36,303 nucleotides of DNA from Vibrio brasiliensis LMG 20546 (GTDB taxonomy: Bacteria; Pseudomonadota; Gammaproteobacteria; Enterobacterales; Vibrionaceae): assembly GCF_000189255.1 (NCBI RefSeq), contig NZ_AEVS01000078.1:1-36303 (forward strand), read 5' to 3'. Both the position numbers and the translations under genes were made by a program. This document shows positions 24,332 through 33,330 of the stretch, in pieces. Below the pieces are notes generated by a model, which saw only the letters and a list, made by a program, of their open reading frames with translations, ran no database searches and was not told where the DNA came from. How positions within the stretch are numbered: the first letter of the stretch is position 1; the number at the start of each line of letters is the position of its first letter.

Positions 24332-26170
24332 ATGACCTCGACTCTTTTAGCCCAGCAACCTACTGCCGAACAGCCTACGCCTCAGAGCATCCTTGAAGAT
24401 GTTTTTGGCTATCAGAGCTTTCGTGATGGCCAGCAAGAAGTGATCGATGCAGCGGTAGCAGGGCAAGACAGTCTGGTTATTATGCCGACTGGTGGTGGTA
24501 AATCTTTGTGTTACCAGATCCCGGCTTTGGTCCGTAGTGGATTAACACTGGTCATTTCTCCACTGATCTCATTAATGAAAGATCAGGTCGACCAGCTTAA
24601 AGCCAATGGTGTCGCGGCGGAATGCATCAACTCAACCATGCCGCGTGAAGAGTTGATCTCCGTCTACAATCGCATGAATTCAGGCGTGATTAAACTCGTC
24701 TATGTTTCGCCAGAGCGAGTGTTGATGCGAGATTTTATCGAGCGTCTGGAAGGTTTACCTTTATCTATGATTGCTGTCGATGAGGCGCACTGTATCTCTC
24801 AGTGGGGGCATGATTTCAGACCTGAATATGCTTCCCTCGGTCAGTTAAAGCAGTATTTCCCTCATGTACCAGTTATGGCGCTGACGGCCACAGCTGATGA
24901 CGCAACCCGTTCAGACATTACTCAACGTTTACAACTGACGGAACCTCACGCTTATCTGGGTAGTTTTGACCGACCTAATATTCGTTACACTCTGGTGGAA
25001 AAGCATAAACCTATTTCTCAGGTGGTGCGTTTTCTTGAAGACCAGCGTGGTAACTGCGGAATCATCTATTGCGGTAGCCGTAAAAAGGTCGAAATGGTGA
25101 CCGAAAAGTTGTGCAACAATGGTCTTCGCGCTGCGAGCTATCACGCTGGCTTAGATGCTGATGAGCGTGCTTATGTGCAAGATGCCTTTCAGCGTGACGA
25201 TATCCAAATCGTGGTCGCGACAGTGGCCTTTGGTATGGGGATCAACAAACCCAATGTTCGCTTCGTCGTTCACTTTGATATCCCAAGAAACATTGAGTCC
25301 TACTATCAGGAAACGGGTCGTGCCGGGCGGGATGGTTTACCAGCAGAAGCTATGATGCTCTATGATCCGGCGGATATAAGCTGGCTTCGCCGTATGCTTG
25401 ATGAAAAAGATGAAGGTCCGCAAAAACAGGTGGAAGCCCATAAGCTCAACGCGATGAGTGCTTTTGCAGAAGCGCAAACGTGTCGTCGTCAGGTCCTGCT
25501 GAACTATTTTGGTGAGTATCGTGACAAGCCTTGTGGTAACTGTGATATCTGTTTGGACCCACCTAAACACTTTGATGCCACAGAGCAGGCTCAGAAGGCA
25601 TTATCATGTGTGTACCGCGTTAACCAAAGCTTTGGTATGGGTTATGTGGTAGAGGTCTTACGTGGTATGCAGAATATTCGTATCCGCGAAAATGGACACG
25701 ATCAGCTATCTACTTATGGTCTCGGACGCGAAAACAGTCATGACTACTGGGTCAGTGTATTTCGTCAGCTTATCCATAAAGGCTTACTGTTCCAGAACAT
25801 TACTCGTAACTCGACACTACAGTTGACCGAAGAGGCTCGTCCACTGCTACGCGGTGAGATGACCCTTGAGCTGGCTGTACCGCGTTTAGATACTGCGGCA
25901 CGAGCGGCTAAGTCAGATAAATTATCGAGTAAGAACTACGATAAAAAGCTATTCGCTAAATTACGTAGATTGCGTAAAGCGATTGCTGATGAAGATGGTT
26001 TACCACCATACGTCGTCTTCAGTGATGCAACACTGATTGATATGGCAGAAATTCTTCCAACCTCTTACGGCGAGATGTTGGCTGTTAACGGGGTAGGCCA
26101 GCGTAAACTGGAAAAATATGCTGACCCATTCTTAGATCTAATTCAGGAGCACTTGACCAATCATGGCTGA
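24332..26170 (+). CDS. recQ: ATP-dependent DNA helicase RecQ
   Basis: 3'-to-5' helicase of the RecF recombination pathway. The 612 residues show the whole family layout: helicase core with [16 protein letters not shown] (Walker A) and [19 protein letters not shown] (DEAH), the motif VI stretch [15 protein letters not shown], the zinc-binding cysteines of the RQC domain ([19 protein letters not shown]), a winged helix, and a C-terminal HRDC domain (about 530-605, [18 protein letters not shown]). The ribosome site is weak (GAG about 8 bases upstream). It overlaps the next gene by 8 bases. Confidence 0.97.
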   Translation: MTSTLLAQQPTAEQPTPQSILEDVFGYQSFRDGQQEVIDAAVAGQDSLVIMPTGGGKSLCYQIPALVRSGLTLVISPLISLMKDQVDQLKANGVAAECINSTMPREELISVYNRMNSGVIKLVYVSPERVLMRDFIERLEGLPLSMIAVDEAHCISQWGHDFRPEYASLGQLKQYFPHVPVMALTATADDATRSDITQRLQLTEPHAYLGSFDRPNIRYTLVEKHKPISQVVRFLEDQRGNCGIIYCGSRKKVEMVTEKLCNNGLRAASYHAGLDADERAYVQDAFQRDDIQIVVATVAFGMGINKPNVRFVVHFDIPRNIESYYQETGRAGRDGLPAEAMMLYDPADISWLRRMLDEKDEGPQKQVEAHKLNAMSAFAEAQTCRRQVLLNYFGEYRDKPCGNCDICLDPPKHFDATEQAQKALSCVYRVNQSFGMGYVVEVLRGMQNIRIRENGHDQLSTYGLGRENSHDYWVSVFRQLIHKGLLFQNITRNSTLQLTEEARPLLRGEMTLELAVPRLDTAARAAKSDKLSSKNYDKKLFAKLRRLRKAIADEDGLPPYVVFSDATLIDMAEILPTSYGEMLAVNGVGQRKLEKYADPFLDLIQEHLTNHG

Positions 26171-26495
26171 GAACAAAGTCGTCACCCAACAACAAACGGA
26201 ATTTGGCCTGCACTCCTATCAGGCGGAGGAGGGGCGCATTATCATTCGGGCTCCTCGTTTTGACTTCGATAGCTTCCCTGCTTTAGCTCAGCGTATGCTC
26301 GAATTGTTGTCTGCTAGTGTGGTTGAAAAACAGTGGGATGCCGATATTCATTCTTGGCTGATTGATTTTGAAGGCTGTCAGCTGTTTTTGAAATCAGAGC
26401 ACTACAGTGAAAGTATGTGGTTAGAAGCTTTGTCGATTGATGACAGCAAAGAAGAACTCGACTTTCTCGCTTCACTATTTCAACGTGGTTTTTAA
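26163..26495 (+). CDS. DUF3630-like protein, translationally coupled to recQ
   Basis: 110-residue cytoplasmic protein that looks like the DUF3630 family, which has no known function. It is acidic and rich in aromatic residues, with no membrane segment or catalytic motif that I can identify. The ATG lies 8 bases inside the recQ stop, in another frame, so it is probably translated by coupling after RecQ. The tight link suggests a role with RecQ, but that is inference only. Confidence 0.8.
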   Translation: MAENKVVTQQQTEFGLHSYQAEEGRIIIRAPRFDFDSFPALAQRMLELLSASVVEKQWDADIHSWLIDFEGCQLFLKSEHYSESMWLEALSIDDSKEELDFLASLFQRGF

Positions 26496-26534
26496 GCAAA
26501 TAAACTACGCCAACGATTGCTTATAAACTCAAGC

Positions 26535-26562
26535 TTGCGGCGATAATTGGTTAATGTATAAT
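26535..26562 (+). promoter_or_regulatory. Candidate yhhQ promoter
   Basis: TTGCGG (26535-26540) and TATAAT (26557-26562) are separated by 16 bases. Transcription would begin near 26569, about 85 bases before the preQ1 element, and would run through the hairpin at 26572-26603. Confidence 0.55.
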
Positions 26563-26571
26563 CGCCCGCCG

Positions 26572-26603
26572 CGATATTGGTCACAAGCTCAATATCGATT
26601 TTT
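26572..26603 (+). terminator. Hairpin with T-tract upstream of the preQ1 riboswitch
   Basis: CGATATTG (26572-26579) and CAATATCG (26590-26597) pair around a 10-base loop and lead into ATTTTTG. It could end the recQ-DUF3630 transcript. If the promoter at 26535-26562 is real, it could instead be an early attenuator of yhhQ. Confidence 0.6.
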
Positions 26604-26653
26604 GTTTTATTACATTGTTGGTTAGGCGATTTCCGTGGCTCGGAAATGGTCGA

Positions 26654-26689
26654 TTTGGGTTCCCTCACCCCCAAACCAAACTAAAAAGG
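26654..26689 (+). promoter_or_regulatory. PreQ1 class I riboswitch controlling yhhQ translation
   Basis: TTTGGG (26654-26659) pairs with CCCAAA (26670-26675) as stem P1 around a pyrimidine-rich loop TTCCCTCACC. An A-rich tail, CCAAACTAAAAAGG, follows. This is the H-type pseudoknot layout of preQ1-I aptamers. The CC at the end of the loop would pair with the final GG (26688-26689), which is the ribosome site of yhhQ, six bases before its ATG. Ligand binding should therefore block translation. It precedes a queuosine-precursor transporter, which fits the class. Confidence 0.87.
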
Positions 26690-26695
26690 TATCGC

Positions 26696-27364
26696 ATGAG
26701 TAACTTTACCCCTGCGCAGCAGCGCAAAGCCCTTTTATTATTAGTTCTGTTCCATCTGGTCATCATTGCATCGAGCAATTACTTGGTTCAGCTACCTTTC
26801 ACCGTCTTCGGTTTTCACACCACTTGGGGTGCTTTCACTTTCCCATTTATCTTTCTGGCAACTGACCTAACCGTACGTGTTTTTGGTGCTCAGCTGGCAA
26901 GAAAAATCATTTTCCTAGTGATGCTACCAGCTCTGGCTGTTTCTTACGCTCTATCTGTGTTGTTCTTTGAAGGTCAGTTTCAGGGGCTGTCACACCTCGG
27001 TGAATTCAACCTATTTGTTGCTCGTATTGCTATCGCTAGCTTTATGGCTTACTTACTCGGTCAAATTCTTGATGTGCATGTATTCAATCGTCTGCGTCAG
27101 ATGAAGCAGTGGTGGATTGCACCAACCTGTTCGACTCTGTTTGGTAATGCGATTGATACGGTTGCCTTCTTTGCAATTGCTTTCTACCAGAGTCCTGATC
27201 CATTTATGGCTGAGCACTGGACTGAAATTGCGCTGGTGGACTACGGATTTAAACTGGTAATCAGTCTTGGCTTATTTGTTCCAATGTATGGCGTGCTGCT
27301 TAACTACCTAGTGAGAAAGCTCACCGCGGTTAACCCAGACTTCAAAGTCGTTGGCGCTAGCTAA
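26696..27364 (+). CDS. yhhQ: Queuosine-precursor (preQ0/preQ1) transporter, VUT/DUF165 family
   Basis: 222-residue inner-membrane protein with about six helices that takes up the deazaguanine precursors of the tRNA base queuosine. It closely matches E. coli YhhQ, including SSNYLVQLP, FGFHTTWGAFTFPFIFLATD, GQILDVHVFNRLRQ and EHWTEIALVDYGFK. The frame is open 27 codons further upstream, but that part overlaps the riboswitch. ATG 26696 matches the homologous N-terminus and has AAAAAGG as its ribosome site. The riboswitch and the transported compound agree with each other. Confidence 0.94.
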   Translation: MSNFTPAQQRKALLLLVLFHLVIIASSNYLVQLPFTVFGFHTTWGAFTFPFIFLATDLTVRVFGAQLARKIIFLVMLPALAVSYALSVLFFEGQFQGLSHLGEFNLFVARIAIASFMAYLLGQILDVHVFNRLRQMKQWWIAPTCSTLFGNAIDTVAFFAIAFYQSPDPFMAEHWTEIALVDYGFKLVISLGLFVPMYGVLLNYLVRKLTAVNPDFKVVGAS

Positions 27365-27385
27365 TCAGATTATCCGCTGAAAACC

Positions 27386-27423
27386 AAAAAAAGCCCGAGA
27401 GACAATGTCGCTCGGGCTTTTTT
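27386..27423. terminator. Bidirectional terminator between yhhQ and gppA
   Basis: AAAAAAAGCCCGAG (27386-27399) and CTCGGGCTTTTTT (from 27411) form a long stem with an 11-base loop and give T-runs on both strands. Confidence 0.93.
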
Positions 27424-27436
27424 GTTTATTCGGCTA

Positions 27437-28927
27437 TCAGTATTCGACAATCGATAGTGGCCAGCCAATATCACTTTGACGGTTAGCTTCAATCTCAAGC
27501 TCTGCAGCAGTAAGAGGGTTGGCTTTTAGCCACTCTGCTTTGATAGTGAGTGTTAACTTATCATCACTTGAACCAAAGGTGATGTTTGGCTCTAGTTCTG
27601 GGTTACGGCGATGAGTCAGCAGCACTGCTAAGCGCAATAGGCGTAATACGCGTTTCGCGCTGGTACCTGATAGTGCATGTTGCTCAGGCAGAGACGTAAG
27701 CTGCTCACGGTAACGACGAGCTAGTTCTCCAAGCAGGTGCTTCTGCGCGCGGGTATAGCCGGGTAAATCAAGCTGCTGAAGTAGGTAGGCACTGTGTTCA
27801 CCACCTCTCTTAAAGTCGATGGTTAAACCGATTTCATGCAGTTTTGCTGCTGTCTCTAGTAAGACGGTAGCTTGTGCTTCCGCGATCCAGTCAGGCTGAC
27901 ATTCAGCCAGTAGCTTAGCGGCCATATCCGCCACTTGTTGACCATAGGCAATATCTAGCTGGTAGCGGCTCTGTACGCTAGAAATCGTGCGAGCACGAAT
28001 ATCATCCTGCTTGAGTTCATCAACCATTTCATACACCAGGCCTTCACGTAGTGCACCGCCAGCGAGTGTCATTGAATCGATTTCCAGCAACTCAAAGATG
28101 GCAATTAAGATTGATAGACCACTTGGGAACACTAACGCGCGTTCGAGTGTTAATCCTTCGATTTCCAGCTCTTCAAGGTGGTCGGCCATCATAGCTTGCT
28201 TTTGCAGACGCTTAAGTTTGGAGTGGGTAATGACTTCATCCATCCCTTGCGCCAGCATGATTTCCTGTAGCGCCTGAACAGTACCAGAGGCACCGACACA
28301 CACATCCCAACCAATCTGGGTGTACTGCTGCAAAATCGGCTGTAGAGTCTCTTTTGCTGCTTGAATGGCGTTGTTGAAGTTACTTGCAGTTAGCTGACGA
28401 TCTTTGAAGTGACTTTCCAGCCAGGTAACACAACCCATTTTAAGGCTAGTGAGTGCTTTCGCTTCAAAGCCTTCACCAATAATTAGTTCAGTACTGGCGC
28501 CGCCAATATCCACAACTAAACGGCGACCACTGCCCCCAGAAGTGTGGGCAACGCCTTTATAGATAGTTGCGGCTTCTTCTTCACCACAGATCACTTCGAT
28601 TTTATGACCAAGGATCTGGTTGGCTTTTTCAAGAAAAACATCCACATTGGTGGCGGTTCGCAGGGTTGCGGTGCCGACAATGCGGATATTTTCTTTCTCG
28701 ATATCCTGAAGTCGTTCGGCAAACAGGCTCAGGCAGTCCCATCCACGTTGCATGGCTTCCAGACTTAGCGCGTTGTTCTCGTCTAAGCCGGCCGCAAGGC
28801 GAACTTTGCGTTTGATTTTAGCCATAGTTTGAACGCTGCCATCAATGTGACGCACAACGAGCATATGAAAACTGTTCGACCCGAGGTCGATGGCTGCGTA
28901 AAGCGGAGATGAAACTGCTTGGCTCAT
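27437..28927 (-). CDS. gppA: Guanosine-5'-triphosphate,3'-diphosphate pyrophosphatase
   Basis: Converts pppGpp to ppGpp in the stringent response; members of this Ppx/GppA family also hydrolyse polyphosphate. The 496 residues show the sugar-kinase/actin-type fold: phosphate-1 loop [28 protein letters not shown], the [14 protein letters not shown] segment and the phosphate-2 loop [15 protein letters not shown], then an HD-like C-terminal domain ([25 protein letters not shown]). The length matches GppA. It starts 7 bases after the rhlB stop, forming an rhlB-gppA operon as in E. coli. Confidence 0.93.
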   Translation of the reverse strand: MSQAVSSPLYAAIDLGSNSFHMLVVRHIDGSVQTMAKIKRKVRLAAGLDENNALSLEAMQRGWDCLSLFAERLQDIEKENIRIVGTATLRTATNVDVFLEKANQILGHKIEVICGEEEAATIYKGVAHTSGGSGRRLVVDIGGASTELIIGEGFEAKALTSLKMGCVTWLESHFKDRQLTASNFNNAIQAAKETLQPILQQYTQIGWDVCVGASGTVQALQEIMLAQGMDEVITHSKLKRLQKQAMMADHLEELEIEGLTLERALVFPSGLSILIAIFELLEIDSMTLAGGALREGLVYEMVDELKQDDIRARTISSVQSRYQLDIAYGQQVADMAAKLLAECQPDWIAEAQATVLLETAAKLHEIGLTIDFKRGGEHSAYLLQQLDLPGYTRAQKHLLGELARRYREQLTSLPEQHALSGTSAKRVLRLLRLAVLLTHRRNPELEPNITFGSSDDKLTLTIKAEWLKANPLTAAELEIEANRQSDIGWPLSIVEY

Positions 28928-28934
28928 AGACGAC

Positions 28935-30239
28935 TTAAGAATCCTTTTGTTGACGTGGACGAGAGCGATGGTTCGAACGACGGTTTCCTGAACGTGAACC
29001 TCCAGTGTTCGTACGACGTTGTTGCTGCGGACGGTTTGAACGCATGCGAATAGGTGCTGGAAGATCTTGGATCAACGCACTTGGGTCGTAGTCTGAAACA
29101 GGAATCGTGTGCTCAATGTACTCTTCAATTGGCGGAAGGTTAATTGCGTAATCTTCACATGCGAAGCTGATTGAGTGACCACTTGCACCAGCACGGCCAG
29201 TACGGCCAATACGGTGAACGTAATCTTCACAGTCGTCAGGTAGGTCGAAGTTGAACACATGCGTTACCTGTGGGATATGCAGACCACGTGCAGCAACATC
29301 AGTTGCAACAAGTAAGTCAACTTCACCACGAGTAAATTGGTCTAGGATACGCTCGCGTTTCTTCTGAGGTACATCGCCAGTCAGCAAGCCAACACGGTGG
29401 CCGTCTGCCGCCAGGTGACCCCATACCGACTCACACTTATGCTTAGTGTTAGCAAAGATGATGGCACGATCTGGCCACTCTTCTTCAATAAGAGTCTGAA
29501 GTAGCGCCATTTTGTGTTCATTAGAAGGGTAGAACAGCTCTTCCTGAATTCGGTGACCTGTTTTCACTTCTGGTTCTACAACAACATGCTCAGGGTTGTG
29601 CATGTGCTCGAACGCCAGCTCTTGTACGCGGTAAGAGAGTGTTGCTGAGAACAGCATGTTCAAACGTTCTTTAGGTTCAGGCATACGACGGAACAAGAAA
29701 CGAATGTCTTTAATGAAACCAAGATCAAACATACGGTCAGCTTCATCAAGTACAACCGCTTGAATGTGGTTAAGGTTAAATACCTTCTGCTTGTAGAAGT
29801 CGATAATACGGCCAGTAGTACCAATCAGTACATCTACCCCGTCTTCTAGCTTAGCAAGTTGCTTATCGTAGCTTTCACCGCCGTAAGCTAGCGCAGCTTT
29901 GATACCTGTGCTCGCAATCAGAGGTTCAGCATCGTTATAGATCTGAATCGCCAGCTCGCGAGTTGGTGCCATAATAATTGCACGTGGCTGGTTTGGCTTA
30001 CGACCTTCATGCTCTGAAGTAGTCAGTAAGTGGTTAAAAGCAGCAGTCAGGAAGGCTAATGTCTTACCTGTACCCGTTTGGGCTTGACCTGCGATGTCTT
30101 GGCCGGTGAGCAGTACCGGCAACGCCAAGGCTTGGATAGGGGTACAAAATTCGAACCCTTTTTTCTCCAGACCTTCAGTAATTTGAGGGTGTAAACCCAA
30201 ATCGGCGAACTTCTGCTCTGTGATATGCGTCTTTTTCAT
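28935..30239 (-). CDS. rhlB: DEAD-box RNA helicase RhlB
   Basis: RNA helicase that works in the RNase E degradosome. The 434 residues contain the Q motif ([11 protein letters not shown]), Walker A AQTGTGKT, the [10 protein letters not shown] motif II, FSAT, and [10 protein letters not shown] motif VI. The N-terminus [18 protein letters not shown] matches E. coli RhlB. The last 40 residues are a basic Arg/Gln/Ser tail, slightly longer than in E. coli, which probably binds RNA. It is divergent from trxA and heads an operon with gppA, the standard enterobacterial arrangement. Confidence 0.95.
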   Translation of the reverse strand: MKKTHITEQKFADLGLHPQITEGLEKKGFEFCTPIQALALPVLLTGQDIAGQAQTGTGKTLAFLTAAFNHLLTTSEHEGRKPNQPRAIIMAPTRELAIQIYNDAEPLIASTGIKAALAYGGESYDKQLAKLEDGVDVLIGTTGRIIDFYKQKVFNLNHIQAVVLDEADRMFDLGFIKDIRFLFRRMPEPKERLNMLFSATLSYRVQELAFEHMHNPEHVVVEPEVKTGHRIQEELFYPSNEHKMALLQTLIEEEWPDRAIIFANTKHKCESVWGHLAADGHRVGLLTGDVPQKKRERILDQFTRGEVDLLVATDVAARGLHIPQVTHVFNFDLPDDCEDYVHRIGRTGRAGASGHSISFACEDYAINLPPIEEYIEHTIPVSDYDPSALIQDLPAPIRMRSNRPQQQRRTNTGGSRSGNRRSNHRSRPRQQKDS

Positions 30240-30351
30240 TGCTATAGAATATCAGCTTAAGCTTGCAATACGAAAGTAAATACATTCCAATAGGGCATCT
30301 AAATACTGGTTATCATCCAACCAGTTCCGAAAAAACACATTGGAGTGGAAG

Positions 30352-30678
30352 ATGAGTGATAAGATTTTGCAGCTAACTGATGACGGTTTTGAAGCCGACG
30401 TAATTAACGCTGCAGGCCCAGTTCTTGTTGATTTTTGGGCAGAATGGTGTGGTCCATGTAAGATGATCGCGCCTATTTTGGACGAAATTGCGGACGAGTA
30501 CGAAGGCAAACTCACTATCGGTAAACTAAATATCGACCAGAATGCAGGTACTCCACCTAAGTTTGGTATCCGTGGTATTCCAACGCTACTTCTGTTTAAA
30601 GATGGTAGCGTAGCAGCAACTAAAGTAGGTGCGCTGTCTAAAACTCAACTTAAAGAGTTCCTGGACGCAAACCTGTAA
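30352..30678 (+). CDS. trxA: Thioredoxin 1
   Basis: Cytoplasmic protein-disulfide reductant. The 108-residue chain [20 protein letters not shown] has the active site WCGPC (C33 and C36) and the cis-proline segment [11 protein letters not shown]. An in-frame ATG at 30340 exists, but ATG 30352 has GGAG six bases upstream and gives the E. coli-length protein. A 7-bp hairpin (ACTGGTT at 30305-30311, AACCAGT at 30319-30325) lies in the leader. A terminator separates trxA from rho, so the two need not be co-transcribed. Confidence 0.96.
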   Translation: MSDKILQLTDDGFEADVINAAGPVLVDFWAEWCGPCKMIAPILDEIADEYEGKLTIGKLNIDQNAGTPPKFGIRGIPTLLLFKDGSVAATKVGALSKTQLKEFLDANL

Positions 30679-30690
30679 TAGTTAGATAAG

Positions 30691-30722
30691 ACCGTGCATC
30701 GAAAAGTGCACGGTTTTGTTTT
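30691..30722 (+). terminator. Terminator of trxA
   Basis: ACCGTGCA (30691-30698) and TGCACGGT (30707-30714) pair around an 8-base loop and lead into TTTGTTTTTT. Confidence 0.92.
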
Positions 30723-30875
30723 TTGAAAACCAACAAAATCTAGACTAGGCTACTATTTAGTGCTAGTTTATCGCACGTTAATTAAACAAGTTTCTCTTCT
30801 TGGTCGATCCTGTGACCAAATCCATCTTAACCTAAAAAACAGATCCTTATTTTGACTAAACAAGTATCCACCACT

Positions 30876-32135
30876 ATGAATCTAACAGAACTGAAGAACA
30901 GACCTGTGTCTGATCTTGTTAAACTTGGCGAAAGCTTGGGCTTAGAAAACCTGGCGCGTTTAAGAAAACAAGACATCATCTTCGCCATCCTTAAAGCTCA
31001 CGCGAAAAGTGGTGAAGATATTTTTGGCGACGGGGTTCTGGAAATACTTCAAGACGGCTTTGGTTTCTTACGTAGTGCGGATAGTTCGTACTTAGCTGGC
31101 CCAGATGATATTTATGTATCTCCAAGCCAGATCCGCCGTTTTAACCTACGTACAGGTGACTCAATTGCCGGTAAGATTCGTCCACCAAAAGATGGTGAAC
31201 GTTATTTTGCTCTACTAAAAGTCAATACAGTTAATGATGACAAGCCTGACAACGCGCGTAACAAGATTCTATTTGAAAACTTGACGCCACTACACGCAAA
31301 CGAGCGTATGGTGATGGAGCGTGGTAACGGTTCGACAGAAGATATTACTGCTCGTGTACTAGACCTTGCTTCACCAATTGGTAAAGGTCAGCGTGGTCTA
31401 ATCGTAGCACCACCTAAAGCTGGTAAAACAATGCTACTGCAAAACATTGCTCAGAGCATTGCTTATAACCACCCTGAGTGTGAGCTAATGGTTCTTCTTA
31501 TCGACGAACGTCCAGAAGAAGTAACAGAGATGCAGCGCCTGGTTAAAGGTGAAGTAGTTGCATCGACGTTTGATGAGCCAGCATCTCGTCACGTACAAGT
31601 AGCTGAAATGGTTATTGAGAAAGCGAAGCGTCTTGTTGAACACAAGAAAGACGTCGTTATCCTGCTTGACTCAATCACTCGTCTGGCACGTGCTTACAAC
31701 ACAGTTGTTCCTTCATCAGGTAAAGTTCTTACTGGTGGTGTTGATGCTAACGCACTACACCGTCCGAAGCGCTTCTTTGGTGCTGCTCGTAACGTAGAAG
31801 AGGGCGGCAGCCTGACTATCCTGGCTACTGCTCTGGTTGATACTGGTTCTAAGATGGACGAAGTTATCTACGAAGAGTTCAAAGGTACAGGTAACATGGA
31901 AATCCACCTGAACCGTAAGATTGCAGAGAAGCGTGTTTTCCCAGCGATTGACTTCAACCGTTCAGGTACTCGTCGTGAAGAGCTTCTTACTAAGAATGAA
32001 GAGCTACAGAAGATGTGGATCCTGCGTAAGATTGTTCATCCAATGGGTGAAATCGATGCGATGGAATTCCTCATTGATAAGCTTGCGATGACCAAGACCA
32101 ATGATGAGTTCTTTGACGCTATGCGCCGTCAGTAG
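30876..32135 (+). CDS. rho: Transcription termination factor Rho
   Basis: Hexameric RNA-dependent ATPase that terminates transcription. The 419 residues from MNLTELKN match E. coli Rho (419) along the whole length: N-terminal helix bundle, the cold-shock-like RNA site ([23 protein letters not shown]), Walker [15 protein letters not shown], Walker [17 protein letters not shown] and the Q/R loops. A TTG at 30852 would add eight residues without a ribosome site, so I chose ATG 30876, although it too lacks a strong one. The 150-base leader has a small TTGGTC/GACCAA hairpin (30800-30819). I found no rhoL-like leader peptide. Confidence 0.97.
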   Translation: MNLTELKNRPVSDLVKLGESLGLENLARLRKQDIIFAILKAHAKSGEDIFGDGVLEILQDGFGFLRSADSSYLAGPDDIYVSPSQIRRFNLRTGDSIAGKIRPPKDGERYFALLKVNTVNDDKPDNARNKILFENLTPLHANERMVMERGNGSTEDITARVLDLASPIGKGQRGLIVAPPKAGKTMLLQNIAQSIAYNHPECELMVLLIDERPEEVTEMQRLVKGEVVASTFDEPASRHVQVAEMVIEKAKRLVEHKKDVVILLDSITRLARAYNTVVPSSGKVLTGGVDANALHRPKRFFGAARNVEEGGSLTILATALVDTGSKMDEVIYEEFKGTGNMEIHLNRKIAEKRVFPAIDFNRSGTRREELLTKNEELQKMWILRKIVHPMGEIDAMEFLIDKLAMTKTNDEFFDAMRRQ

Positions 32136-32153
32136 AGCTTAACAGCATTTTAT

Positions 32154-32184
32154 AAAACGCCACCGCTTTGTCGGTGGCGTTTTT
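32154..32184 (+). terminator. Terminator of rho
   Basis: AAAACGCCACCG and CGGTGGCGTTTT form a 12-bp stem with a CTTTGT loop, then more T. Confidence 0.94.
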
Positions 32185-32241
32185 GTTTGCATTATCTGCT
32201 GATAGTGAGCACAATGGGATGAATGTTAAAAGGAGGTTAAC

Positions 32242-33237
32242 ATGCAACAAGGAATGTTGTCGTCGGTACTCCTGTCTGTCTCGATACTACTTGGAGTTCC
32301 GACTGTTTCTGCGACTGAAATGCAGCCACAGAGCGTCGAGCAATGGCTTCAGGAGCCACAAGTGCATGATAAAGTTGCTGAGCTACTCTCTTTGGCGATT
32401 GAAGATGATATCGATGGCCTAAACTTTGCTCTGCAAAGACTTTCTCTCCCAGTGCAAGAAGTCTCTCGTTATCTTCTGCTCAAAAAAATCGAAGACCAGA
32501 ATCTAATCATGACGCCTAAAATGGCACTCTTCGTTGAACAGCAAAAATCTATGGTGCCTACCTACCAACTCTTAGAAAGAGGAGATGGGTATGAGTTTAC
32601 GGTGCCCGCTTTTAACTATCCTGCAATTGCTAATCGCCTGCTAAAACAGTGGCAGCAAGATCAGTCGACTCTGGCTTTTGTGTTAGATGCCGAACGAGGT
32701 GAGCTGAACCTCAAACAATGGCTACAAGGCAGTGAATATCAGGTGCAAACCCGAGAAGCCTTGTTAATCAGGGAGCTTGATAGCCTGTCTCCTGAAGCGG
32801 TAGTAGGGCTCTCGGAGCAATTGACTAAAGCGGCGGTTGTTAGTTGGCTTCCTTCTTCCGCGGTTATGGTTCGCCTTGCTCAAGTGAGTGAAGACCCAGA
32901 AGTCTATAAGTTACTCTGGTTGATGAAAGCTGATTTTAATAGCGAGGCCGAATTAGTCCGCTTAGCCAAGGTGGGTAATGAGTTTTCGTTAAACCAAGTG
33001 ATTCAGGCGTCGCACAATCCTAGCCTGAAAGAGGCGGCGATAACCGAGCTGACAAAAGTTAGGCCGATGAGCCCTGAGGTTAAAGAGTTTCTTATCTCGC
33101 GTATGGCAATTTCAGATGATGCAAGGTTTATTGCTGGTGAACTTGCGAGGCAAGGGTACTCATCATGGCTAGAAGAGCTAGCCAGCACCAATCAGAAAGT
33201 GAACAGTCGAGCGATTTTAAGCGTTCTTGGCCAGTAA
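32242..33237 (+). CDS. Secreted alpha-helical protein of unknown function
   Basis: 331 residues, no family recognised. A signal peptide covers about residues 1-24 (LLSVSILLGVPTVSA), with no lipobox, so it is predicted periplasmic. The rest looks all-helical. The C-terminal half repeats a pattern of about 30 residues (VVSWLPSSAVMVRLAQVS, LVRLAKVGNEFSLNQVIQ, AITELTKVRPMSPEVKEFL) reminiscent of HEAT-like helical repeats. AAGGAGGT is a near-perfect ribosome site. It stands alone between the rho terminator and its own terminator. No enzyme motif is visible, so a scaffold or protein-binding role is a guess. Confidence 0.75.
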   Translation: MQQGMLSSVLLSVSILLGVPTVSATEMQPQSVEQWLQEPQVHDKVAELLSLAIEDDIDGLNFALQRLSLPVQEVSRYLLLKKIEDQNLIMTPKMALFVEQQKSMVPTYQLLERGDGYEFTVPAFNYPAIANRLLKQWQQDQSTLAFVLDAERGELNLKQWLQGSEYQVQTREALLIRELDSLSPEAVVGLSEQLTKAAVVSWLPSSAVMVRLAQVSEDPEVYKLLWLMKADFNSEAELVRLAKVGNEFSLNQVIQASHNPSLKEAAITELTKVRPMSPEVKEFLISRMAISDDARFIAGELARQGYSSWLEELASTNQKVNSRAILSVLGQ

Positions 33238-33258
33238 CATTTCAACATATAACCACAT

Positions 33259-33290
33259 AAAAAAGAGGGATCGGTCGATTCCTCTTTTTT
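33259..33290 (+). terminator. Terminator before ubiD
   Basis: AAAAAAGAGG (33259-33268) and CCTCTTTTTT (33281-33290) form the outer stem, with an inner ATCG/CGAT pairing, followed by GTTAT. Confidence 0.9.
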
Positions 33291-33330
33291 GTTATACTGC
33301 CTGCAGATTAACCAGCCCATTAGTAGGCCT

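Noticed and set aside
30720-30875. A rhoL-like leader peptide before rho
   Set aside because: No short frame with a start codon and ribosome site is visible in the leader; only a small hairpin is seen.
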